The translations under genes were made by a program, and so were the position numbers. Positions 33,925 to 41,140 of a DNA stretch of 64,000 nucleotides are shown one piece after another (positions within the stretch are counted from its first letter, which is position 1; each line of letters opens with the position of its first letter). The notes beneath the pieces are model-generated. The model saw nothing but the letters and a program-made list of their open reading frames with translations. It had not been told where the DNA came from and ran no database searches. Source of the stretch: Chitinophagales bacterium. Lineage in GTDB: Bacteria; Bacteroidota; Bacteroidia; Chitinophagales; UBA10324. The stretch is taken from NCBI GenBank assembly GCA_025057275.1, contig JANWXQ010000053.1, positions 1-64,000 of the forward strand, in the 5' to 3' direction.

Positions 33925-35802
33925 TCATGTGTAAGCCCGCACGTCTTTGCCTTCCATGAAGTTCATGAAGGCCCGGTTGACGACGGTTACGCCGCCGGGC
34001 GTAGGGTAGTCACCGGAGAAATACCAGTCGCCGAGGTGATCCGGACATGCGCGGTGCAGATCGGGAATGGTTTGAAAGATCACCTGCGTTTCGGCCTGCA
34101 CATCGTCGTCGCGGATGAGGCGGGCAATTTCTTCCGAAAGTTCTTCGTCGCTGACCAGCTCGTATAAAACCTTGACGGCATTGAAGCGTTGTTCGGGCAT
34201 CCAGTCCATTTGCCGGCGACAGGACTCGTAAACGTCATCCAGCTTGTTGTCTAGTCCTTTTTTGCGCAGCAGCGAAATCAGCGCCCGAAAAGCGATGAAG
34301 TCGTTCATCTTGCTCATGTCAATGCCATAGCAATCGGGATAACGAATCTGGGGCGCTGAGGAAACGATGATGATTTTCCGCGGGCCGAGTCGGTCCAGCA
34401 TCCGGATGATGCTTTGTTTGAGGGTTGTACCGCGCACTATGGAATCATCCAACACAACCAGTGTATCCTCTCCCCGACGTATGCTGCCGTAGGTGATGTC
34501 GTACACGTGCTGCACCAATTCATTGCGGCTGGTATCCTGCGTAATGAAGGTCCGCAACTTCACATCTTTTATGGCAATTTTTTCTATGCGGGGGCGAAGC
34601 TGCAACAGCTTTTTCAGTTCGTCGTCGGCGAGATCGGCTGAGCGGATGCGGCCGAATTTGTAGGACTGCAGGTGCTGTTCTATGCCTTCCAGCAGACCCA
34701 GAAAAGCCACTTCGGCAGTGTTGGGGATAAAGGAAAAAACAGTGTGCTCCAGATCGTAATCGATGGCTTTCAGCACAGCCGGCACCAGAAAATGACCCAG
34801 GCGCTTTCGTTCCTGATAAATCTGAACATCACTACCCCGCGAAAAGTAGATTCGTTCAAAGCTGCAGGAACGACGTTGTTGCGGCTCCAAAATCTGGGAA
34901 ACCGAAACAGACCCGTTGCGGTCGGCAATGACGGCAGCTCCCGGTGGCAATTCATGGATTTGATCGGCAGCCACATGAAAAGCCGTTTGCAGGGCAGGGC
35001 GCTCGCTGGCCACAGCCAGCACCTCCTCATTGTGCAGATAAAAGGCAGGCCGAATGCCCCAGGGGTCGCGCAGGGTGAAAGAAAAGCCCAGTCCGGTGAG
35101 GCCTGCCAAAACATATCCCCCGTCGAAACGGGATGCAGCCCGGCGAAGGACAGCAGGAAAATCCATACGACGGTGCAGGTCAGCGACCGCAACTGCACGA
35201 TTGTCCATCTGACGCATGCGAACCTGTTCCAGCTCGCGATCCAGTTCGGCAGCCACGCATTCCACCACAACGGAAGTGTCAGGCCGTTCAGCAAGCGAAG
35301 ATGCCGACGGGCGCAATTCGCTGATGTTGGTCAGATTAAAATTCCCGGCCATCAAAAGGGCACGCAATGCAGAATTCGGATTCTGTAAAAAGGGATGGCA
35401 ACTGTCAATTTCGTTGCGGCCGTAAGTGCCATAGCGCAAATGCCCCAGTAGTTGTTCGGCAATGAAGCTGACGTTTTTAGCCATCCAGTCAGCATCTTCC
35501 ACCAGAGAGCTGTTGGAGGCAGCCACCTGATCCAGGCGGCGGTAGATCTTTTGAAAAATTTCCGCAATGGCCAGAGGGGAGTTGGATCGGTAACGACTCA
35601 TGAACCGGCTGCCGGGAGCAGCCTGCAACTTGATGGATCCGATGCCGGCGCCATCCTGACCGCGGTTGTGTTGTTTTTCCATGAGCAGATACAGCTTATT
35701 AAGACCGTACAGAAGCGTGCCGTATCGTTCCTTGTAATAGGGCAACGGACGCAGCAACCGGATCAGCGCCACGCCACATTCATGCCCGATGGCTTCGCTC
35801 AT
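33925..35802 (-). CDS. Amidophosphoribosyltransferase-like (PurF family) protein, long Bacteroidota form
   Basis: The start at ATG 35802 (MSEAIGHECGVALIRLL) is supported by an exact -7 element (35817-35824) that lies inside the longer track ORF. The 625-aa protein has an N-terminal Ntn glutaminase domain whose nucleophile would be Cys9 after removal of the short propeptide MSEAIGHE; KQHNRGQDGAGIGSI and LGHLRYGTYG are conserved. The C-terminal phosphoribosyltransferase domain has the PRPP loop LVVLDDSIVRGTTLKQS and KIIIVSSAPQIRYPDCYGIDM. It is longer than classical PurF (about 480-510 aa), with insertions, and belongs to the second PurF-like group found in Bacteroidota. Its role in the first step of purine synthesis is probable, but paralogue specialisation cannot be excluded. 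Confidence 0.88.
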   Translation of the reverse strand: MSEAIGHECGVALIRLLRPLPYYKERYGTLLYGLNKLYLLMEKQHNRGQDGAGIGSIKLQAAPGSRFMSRYRSNSPLAIAEIFQKIYRRLDQVAASNSSLVEDADWMAKNVSFIAEQLLGHLRYGTYGRNEIDSCHPFLQNPNSALRALLMAGNFNLTNISELRPSASSLAERPDTSVVVECVAAELDRELEQVRMRQMDNRAVAVADLHRRMDFPAVLRRAASRFDGGYVLAGLTGLGFSFTLRDPWGIRPAFYLHNEEVLAVASERPALQTAFHVAADQIHELPPGAAVIADRNGSVSVSQILEPQQRRSCSFERIYFSRGSDVQIYQERKRLGHFLVPAVLKAIDYDLEHTVFSFIPNTAEVAFLGLLEGIEQHLQSYKFGRIRSADLADDELKKLLQLRPRIEKIAIKDVKLRTFITQDTSRNELVQHVYDITYGSIRRGEDTLVVLDDSIVRGTTLKQSIIRMLDRLGPRKIIIVSSAPQIRYPDCYGIDMSKMNDFIAFRALISLLRKKGLDNKLDDVYESCRRQMDWMPEQRFNAVKVLYELVSDEELSEEIARLIRDDDVQAETQVIFQTIPDLHRACPDHLGDWYFSGDYPTPGGVTVVNRAFMNFMEGKDVRAYT

Positions 35803-35816
35803 GGTGGTTGCGGCTG

Positions 35817-35824
35817 CAAAGTTA
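35817..35824 (-). promoter_or_regulatory. Candidate -7 element for the PurF-like gene
   Basis: TAACTTTG on the minus strand, an exact TAnnTTTG match 14 nt upstream of the ATG at 35802. Its position argues against the longer start at 35841. Confidence 0.55.
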
Positions 35825-35894
35825 GCGCAAGGGTCAGGCATTTTCGGTTAGTGTAAGCGTCAGCCTGAGCAAACCATTTTTTTACTGATTACGT

Positions 35895-35902
35895 TATTTT
35901 TG
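35895..35902 (+). promoter_or_regulatory. Candidate -7 element for the 117-aa membrane protein gene
   Basis: TATTTTTG on the plus strand, an exact match, 73 nt upstream of the ATG at 35976. A leader of about 65-70 nt would result. No good -33 TTG is visible. Confidence 0.45.
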
Positions 35903-35975
35903 CTTGCAACCCCATGCTTCGGATTCTTTGCATTACACCATCTCACGTCTGATGTAAAAATCAAGCAATGCTACC

Positions 35976-36329
35976 ATGGAAGCAGCGATAGTTCCCGTCC
36001 GAGTGAAGCGGCTTTTGATAGCCGGCTTTCTGCTCACTGTTCCCACGCTGGTTTTCTGGACCGGTGTCGCTTATTCCGTACTCACGCGTCAACATTCCTG
36101 GGTGGATGCGATGCTGGCCGGAAGCAAGCTGAACCACATTCTGCTGGTAGCCGTGTTGCCGTTTATCAGTTTTGTCCTTGCCGTTATCTCCCGTTTTTTA
36201 CTCAGGCAACTGGCTATTCAGCGAAACCTGTGGCATAAGGAAACAGCTGAAATGAAGGCCAGCCAAAGCCTGATCAACTGGAACGTCATTCTGTTTTCAG
36301 TGATGATCATCAGCCTGATCAACAACTGA
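35976..36329 (+). CDS. Small three-TM membrane protein, unknown function
   Basis: A 117-aa protein with three predicted hydrophobic helices: about residues 12-34 (LLIAGFLLTVPTLVFWTGVAY), 50-72 (ILLVAVLPFISFVLAVISRF) and 100-115 (NWNVILFSVMIISLI). A charged loop (RQLAIQRNLWHKETAEMK) separates the second and third. There is no recognisable domain. An exact -7 element lies upstream, and the gene is divergent from the PurF-like gene and convergent with lpxH (12-bp gap). The clean frame, promoter and membrane pattern support a real gene; the function is unknown. Confidence 0.78.
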   Translation: MEAAIVPVRVKRLLIAGFLLTVPTLVFWTGVAYSVLTRQHSWVDAMLAGSKLNHILLVAVLPFISFVLAVISRFLLRQLAIQRNLWHKETAEMKASQSLINWNVILFSVMIISLINN

Positions 36330-36341
36330 AAGTTTGGTCTT

Positions 36342-37103
36342 TCAGGAAAAGGTCAGCAGGCGAACGGTGGTGCCTTCGTAAACGGCATAACTGTTGTGCG
36401 ACAACCAGTCGCCCAGCGTAATGAGTGTGCTGGTAGGCGACAAGGGAAAGGTGAGCATGATGTGGCGATGGCCAAAGACAAAGTAGTCTATGAATTCGCG
36501 CTCAAGTTGCTGCCGCGCATAATGTATCAGCCACTCCTTATCGGCTCCTAAGAACTCTGCCTGTTCCTCCCCGTTAAGCAAGCGGTTGTTGCGCGACCAG
36601 CGCTTGCCCAGCCACACGCCGAAATTGGGATGCAGGCGTGCAAACAACCACCGGGCTGTCGGATTAGAAAAAATTTTTTTCAGCCATTTGTAGCCATGGT
36701 CGCCGGGACCCAGCCCATCGCCATGCGCCAGCAGGAAGCGTTTGCCGTGCAACTCCATGCGCTGCGGGCCATGATAGACCGTGGCCTGAAGTTCCTGCGT
36801 CAGGTAATCGGTCATCCATTGATCGTGATTGCCGGAAAACACATGCAGCCGAATGCCCGAATCGCTCAGCTCGGCCAGCTTGCCCAGCAAGCGAACAAAA
36901 CCGCGGGGCACTACCTGCCGGTATTCAAACCAGAAGTCAAACAAATCGCCAAGCAGAAACAACTGCGAAGCGTCAGCGGCAATAAAATCCAGCCAGCGCA
37001 CAAAGCGGCGTTCGCGCTCCAGGGATTGCGCAGCATCGGGAAATCCGAGGTGCAGGTCGGAGGCAAAATAGATTTTACCGTTTGCTGACCGCGCCTCCAT
37101 CAT
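36342..37103 (-). CDS. lpxH: UDP-2,3-diacylglucosamine hydrolase
   Basis: The start is ATG 37103, which overlaps the lutC-like stop codon as TGATG; the track start at 37106 is a TTG. The 253-aa calcineurin-type metallophosphoesterase has the metal-binding motifs SDLHLG, LGDLFDFWFEYR, SGNHDQWM, LAHGDGLGPGDHGYKW and VFGHRH. LpxH cleaves the pyrophosphate of UDP-2,3-diacylglucosamine to give lipid X in lipid A synthesis, at the cytoplasmic face of the inner membrane. It is the last gene of the rsfS-ftsH-LUD-lpxH run. Confidence 0.92.
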   Translation of the reverse strand: MMEARSANGKIYFASDLHLGFPDAAQSLERERRFVRWLDFIAADASQLFLLGDLFDFWFEYRQVVPRGFVRLLGKLAELSDSGIRLHVFSGNHDQWMTDYLTQELQATVYHGPQRMELHGKRFLLAHGDGLGPGDHGYKWLKKIFSNPTARWLFARLHPNFGVWLGKRWSRNNRLLNGEEQAEFLGADKEWLIHYARQQLEREFIDYFVFGHRHIMLTFPLSPTSTLITLGDWLSHNSYAVYEGTTVRLLTFS

Positions 37104-37744
37104 CAAGCGGGCTGGTCCACGAAGAGCACGTAAATCTCTTTAGGGCCGTGGGCGCCGAGCACAAGGGTTTTTTCTATATCTGCCGTTCGGCTGGGACCTG
37201 TAATCAGGCTGATCATGGAGGGAACGGCCGATGAATAGCGGGCAGTTATCAGCTGCAAAGCATCGCGGATGTCATACACCAACTGATGAGCATAGGCCAC
37301 CACCACATGAACGGGCGGAAAAACGCTGAGTACCCGGCCGGATTCGCTACGCGAAGTCACCATGATGGTGCCGGTTCGCGCAATGAGGGCTTCACATCCG
37401 GTAAGTCCGGCATCGGCCCGTTCCGGATTGCGACCAATATGCAAAACATCCGACAAGCCAGCCTGCAGCTTCTGAATCAGTGCGTACTCCCAAACCAGCA
37501 ACTGCTTCCATTGCTTTTCGGCTGCAAGCAATTGGAGATTGGTTACCAGTTCCTGATCGTTTTCGCAATAAACAAACTGCCCGTTAACGGCCGTGAACTC
37601 GCGGGCAAACAGGACGTCCAATGAGTCTTCCGGATCCGGAAAGACCGGCTGGGTCTGATCCAACTGGCTGAACGGCTGATCGGTAGCGGAGATCAACGCA
37701 TGCCGGATGTTTTTCAGCACCTGCTCCTTGCCTTTAAGCTGCAT
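37103..37744 (-). CDS. LUD-domain protein (LutC/YkgG family)
   Basis: A 213-aa LutC-type protein. The LUD core contains LTGCEALIARTGTIMVTSRSESGR followed by FPPVHVVVAYAHQLVYDI and, near the end, SMISLITGPSRTADIEKTLVLGAHGPKE. In Bacillus LutC works with LutA and LutB in lactate oxidation, but neither gene is next to this one. Stand-alone LUD genes beside ftsH are common in Bacteroidota, so the function may differ. It is coupled to lpxH by the TGATG overlap, and ftsH lies 79 bp upstream. Confidence 0.9.
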   Translation of the reverse strand: MQLKGKEQVLKNIRHALISATDQPFSQLDQTQPVFPDPEDSLDVLFAREFTAVNGQFVYCENDQELVTNLQLLAAEKQWKQLLVWEYALIQKLQAGLSDVLHIGRNPERADAGLTGCEALIARTGTIMVTSRSESGRVLSVFPPVHVVVAYAHQLVYDIRDALQLITARYSSAVPSMISLITGPSRTADIEKTLVLGAHGPKEIYVLFVDQPA

Positions 37745-37823
37745 GGAATTGTTTTGTTCTTATTAAAAAACAATTGAATTCCTGCCCCTGTTTTCCCTAA
37801 GCAGGTTCGCACTGACCCTGCAT

Positions 37824-39869
37824 TTATTCCTGCTGGTCATGCACCGGTTGCATTTGCGGCTGTCCGTTATCCCGGGTCAATCCATTACCGTCATCGGCCA
37901 GTTCCTGCACGGGTGATTCCGTATGGCTGTCGCCTGCATGGCGGATTTCGTACGGCCTTTTGCCGATCAGCTCTTCAATATCGTGCTGAAAGAGGATTTC
38001 CTTTTGCAGCAGCGCCTGTGCCAGGCGTTCCAGACTTTCTCTCTTTTCAGTAAGCAACTGCCGGGTGCGCTCATAGGCCTGATGAATCAGGTTACGGACC
38101 TCTTCATCTATGAGTTTGGCCGTTTCTTCCGAATACGGCTTCTGGAAGGTGTATTCCTGCTGGGGATCGTAAAACGAAACGTTGCCCAGTTTATCGTTCA
38201 TACCATAGATGGCCACCATGGCATAAGCCATTTTGGTAATACGTTCCAGGTCGTTTTGTGCTCCGGTGGATATTTTTCCAAAAACGATTTCTTCAGCAGC
38301 TCGGCCGCCCAGAGCCATGCACATCTGATCGTTGAGTTGTTCGCGCGTGTAGAGGTATTGTTCTTTCGGCAGATACTGGGCATAACCTAATGCCGCCACG
38401 CCGCGGGGCACAATGGATACTTTTACCAGCGGGTCGGCATGCTCCAGAAACCAGCCACAGATGGCATGACCGGCTTCGTGGTAGGCCACGATGCGCTTTT
38501 CTTCTTCGCTGATGATCTTGTTTTTCTTTTCCAGCCCGCCAACCACCCGGTCAATGGCATCCTGAAAGTCGCTCATCTCCACCAGCTTTTTGTTTTTGCG
38601 AGCGGCGATCAATGCGGCTTCATTACAGACGTTGGCAATGTCGGCGCCGGCAAAGCCGGGCGTTTGCGAAGCCAGCCGGCTGATGTCCAGACCGGGAGCC
38701 ACCTTAATGTTTTTGAGGTGCACCTGAAAAATCATTTCCCTGCCTTTCAGGTCGGGCTTGTCAATAGAAATCTGGCGGTCGAAACGGCCGGGGCGTAACA
38801 GGGCTGAATCCAGCACATCGGGCCGGTTGGTAGCGGCCAGAATAATGACTCCGCTGTCGGTACCGAAGCCATCCATTTCCACCAGCAGTTGGTTGAGCGT
38901 GTTCTCGCGCTCATCGTTGCCTCCGGTAAACATGTTGCGGCCGCGGGCCCGGCCAATGGCATCTATTTCGTCAATGAAGATGATGCAGGGTGCTTTTTCC
39001 CGCGCCTGACGGAACAGGTCGCGCACGCGGGAGGCCCCTACCCCGACAAAAAGCTCGACAAAATCGCTACCCGAGATGGAAAAAAAGGGCACCTGAGCTT
39101 CGCCTGCCACTGCTTTAGCTATCAGTGTTTTTCCCGTACCCGGCGGGCCAATGAGCAGGGCGCCTTTGGGAATTTTTCCGCCTAATGCCGTGTATTTCCT
39201 CGGGTTTTTGAGGAAATCCACGATTTCCATGACTTCGGCTTTGGCTTCGTCCAATCCGGCTACGTCGGCGAACGTGATGTTTACCTTCTGGCCCTTATCA
39301 AACAGGGTGGCCTTCGACTTTCCGAAGTTGAAAATCTGACCGCCGGCTCCGCCAATGCCTCCCGCCATCCTTCGCATGATAAAAATCCAGATAGCTACAA
39401 CAATCACTATGGGTATCAGCACACTGAGGATGCTGGACCAGTCCATGCTTTCTTCCGGATAGATTTGCACATCCTGGTAGGACGGATCTTTTTCCCTCAG
39501 CTTGTTTTGGCTGGCTTCCAGCTTGCGGGTGAAATCGTCGACGCTGAGAATTTTAAAGCGGTAGTGCGGACCCGGATTGGTGGTGTTGAACGGAGTGGTG
39601 GCAACGTCTTTGTACTTGGGGTCGGAAAGCCGTTCGGGCTTAATGAACACCTTGACGTACTCGCGGTTCACGACGACGAGCTTATCCACGTCGCCGGCCT
39701 GCAGCATGTTGCGGTCAAACTCTTCAAAACTGATCAGACGCGATGAATGGGTAAAGGGGATAAACTGAATAATGATCAGGCCCACCAACAACAGACCGTA
39801 AATCCAGTACATGTTGATGCGGCTGCCCCGCGGCTTTTCCGGCTTTTGCTGCTGATTGGGTTCGTTCAT
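37824..39869 (-). CDS. ftsH: ATP-dependent zinc metalloprotease FtsH
   Basis: A 681-aa membrane AAA protease. TM1 is near residues 20-40 ([18 protein letters not shown]) and TM2 near 148-166 ([19 protein letters not shown]), enclosing a periplasmic domain. The AAA module has Walker [15 protein letters not shown], Walker [13 protein letters not shown], the pore motif FVG and the SRH region [20 protein letters not shown]. The Zn-protease motif is HEAGH. FtsH degrades misassembled membrane proteins and regulatory proteins such as LpxC; lpxH lies two genes downstream. It is 71 bp downstream of rsfS. Confidence 0.97.
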   Translation of the reverse strand: MNEPNQQQKPEKPRGSRINMYWIYGLLLVGLIIIQFIPFTHSSRLISFEEFDRNMLQAGDVDKLVVVNREYVKVFIKPERLSDPKYKDVATTPFNTTNPGPHYRFKILSVDDFTRKLEASQNKLREKDPSYQDVQIYPEESMDWSSILSVLIPIVIVVAIWIFIMRRMAGGIGGAGGQIFNFGKSKATLFDKGQKVNITFADVAGLDEAKAEVMEIVDFLKNPRKYTALGGKIPKGALLIGPPGTGKTLIAKAVAGEAQVPFFSISGSDFVELFVGVGASRVRDLFRQAREKAPCIIFIDEIDAIGRARGRNMFTGGNDERENTLNQLLVEMDGFGTDSGVIILAATNRPDVLDSALLRPGRFDRQISIDKPDLKGREMIFQVHLKNIKVAPGLDISRLASQTPGFAGADIANVCNEAALIAARKNKKLVEMSDFQDAIDRVVGGLEKKNKIISEEEKRIVAYHEAGHAICGWFLEHADPLVKVSIVPRGVAALGYAQYLPKEQYLYTREQLNDQMCMALGGRAAEEIVFGKISTGAQNDLERITKMAYAMVAIYGMNDKLGNVSFYDPQQEYTFQKPYSEETAKLIDEEVRNLIHQAYERTRQLLTEKRESLERLAQALLQKEILFQHDIEELIGKRPYEIRHAGDSHTESPVQELADDGNGLTRDNGQPQMQPVHDQQE

Positions 39870-39940
39870 ACGATTCCTTCGGCTGCCTTAACGAGCGAAA
39901 TTCGTACCAAAGGCAATGCCTTGTGAAGTAAGAGTCAAAG

Positions 39941-40354
39941 TTACGCAGAATGTTCCGTCAGCCGGCCATCGCTCCACAATTCTTCCAGCTGATAAAACCG
40001 ACGCACCGGTGTCAGGAAAATATGCACGACGACGGTTACATAATCCAGCAAAACCCACCGCAGATGCTCCATGCCTTCAATGTGCCAGGGGTATTCCTTC
40101 AACTGGCGGCCTACCGCTTCTTCCACCCCCTGAGCCAGAGCCCGGACCTGCGTGGAGCTACTGCAATCGCAAATCACGAAAAAAGAGGTAACGGCTTCCG
40201 GCACTTCTCTCAGGTCAAGGGTTACTACGTGTTCGCCTTTTTTGCTAAGAATGGCTTCAACGATGATGCGCACCAGTTCTGGGTAGTCGTCCTGATGTTT
40301 GGGCTGCTGGCGGCGCCGGGAGGTTCGTTTGATGGGGTGAAGTAATTTTCGCAA
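39941..40354 (-). CDS. rsfS: Ribosomal silencing factor RsfS (start uncertain)
   Basis: The conserved RsfS domain is clear: VRIIVEAILSKKGEHVVTLD, EAVTSFFVICDCSSSTQVRA, WHIEGMEHLRWVLLDYVTVV and YQLEELW. The protein binds ribosomal protein uL14 and blocks subunit joining when nutrients are scarce. The track ORF (to 40483) runs into the divergent birA gene and is unlikely. No in-frame ATG precedes the domain. I chose TTG at 40354 (137 aa), which keeps the usual basic N-terminal linker, but an exact -7 element (40352-40359) overlaps this codon, so the real start may lie further in, for example GTG 40273. Confidence in the gene is high and in the start low. Confidence 0.85.
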   Translation of the reverse strand: MRKLLHPIKRTSRRRQQPKHQDDYPELVRIIVEAILSKKGEHVVTLDLREVPEAVTSFFVICDCSSSTQVRALAQGVEEAVGRQLKEYPWHIEGMEHLRWVLLDYVTVVVHIFLTPVRRFYQLEELWSDGRLTEHSA

Positions 40355-40359
40355 AAATA
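40352..40359 (-). promoter_or_regulatory. Candidate -7 element upstream of or inside the rsfS start region
   Basis: TATTTTTG on the minus strand, an exact TAnnTTTG match within the 22-bp gap between the divergent rsfS and birA starts. On the plus strand a near-match (TAATTTTC) a few bases away could serve birA. Confidence 0.45.
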
Positions 40360-40376
40360 AAAGAGCCGTTGTTGCC

Positions 40377-41132
40377 GTGTTGCCCGCTTCGTTTCCCTCC
40401 CGTTTGATTGAACTGGATGAAACCGATTCCACCAACAGCACCCTGGAACGGCTTGCCCGCCGGCAGCACCTGCCGGAAGGCACAGTGGTTACTGCCCGGT
40501 ATCAAAGCGAAGGACGCGGACAGGCCACCAACTCCTGGTTCAGCGATCCGGGCTGCAACCTGCTGTTCAGCATATTGCTGCGTCCGCTGTTTCTGGAACC
40601 TCGCCATCAGTTTTTCCTCAATCAGGCGATAGCCCTGGCTGTGGCCGACACTGTCAGTCATTTTCTGCCCGGCCACGACGTGGCAGTAAAATGGCCAAAC
40701 GATGTGTTGCTCAACGAAAAAAAGGTAGCCGGACTGCTGTTGGAAGCTCAACTGGAAGGAAACCGTTTTCGTCAGGCCATTGCCGGAATCGGGCTGAATG
40801 TCAATCAACCGAAGTTTCCTCCCTCGCTGCCCTGGGCCACTTCTTTTTTTCTGGAGTCCGACCGGTTGTTTGATCTGACCGACGTGCTGGCTTTTCTGCT
40901 CCAACAGGTCGGCCAGTACTACGAGCTGTTGCGACAAAACCGCCAGGAAGAAGTCGGGAAGTTATACATGAAAAAACTTTATGGAATTGACCGGCAAATC
41001 CGGTTTCGTACAGGCACACGTCGGTTTGGCGGTAAAATCGCCGGCCTTTCCGCCGAAGGAAAACTCATCATTGATACCGGCCAGGCGCATGAAGTGTTTG
41101 GATTCAGAGAGGTGGAATTCCTGCGCACCTGA
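40377..41132 (+). CDS. birA: Biotin--[acetyl-CoA-carboxylase] ligase
   Basis: A protein of about 251 aa initiated at GTG 40377 or TTG 40380, as no ATG is available. It is a class I (HTH-less) biotin protein ligase: LIELDETDSTNSTLERL, TARYQSEGRGQATNSWFSDP (biotinyl-AMP loop, GRGQ form), VAVKWPNDVLLNEKKVAGLL with the catalytic Lys, and IAGIGLNVNQ. The C-terminal SH3-like domain is short (GKIAGLSAEGKLIIDTG). It attaches biotin to the carboxylase carrier protein and should have no repressor function because there is no DNA-binding domain. It is divergent from rsfS and convergent with the propeller gene. Confidence 0.93.
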   Translation: MLPASFPSRLIELDETDSTNSTLERLARRQHLPEGTVVTARYQSEGRGQATNSWFSDPGCNLLFSILLRPLFLEPRHQFFLNQAIALAVADTVSHFLPGHDVAVKWPNDVLLNEKKVAGLLLEAQLEGNRFRQAIAGIGLNVNQPKFPPSLPWATSFFLESDRLFDLTDVLAFLLQQVGQYYELLRQNRQEEVGKLYMKKLYGIDRQIRFRTGTRRFGGKIAGLSAEGKLIIDTGQAHEVFGFREVEFLRT

Positions 41133-41140
41133 ACGCTGGC

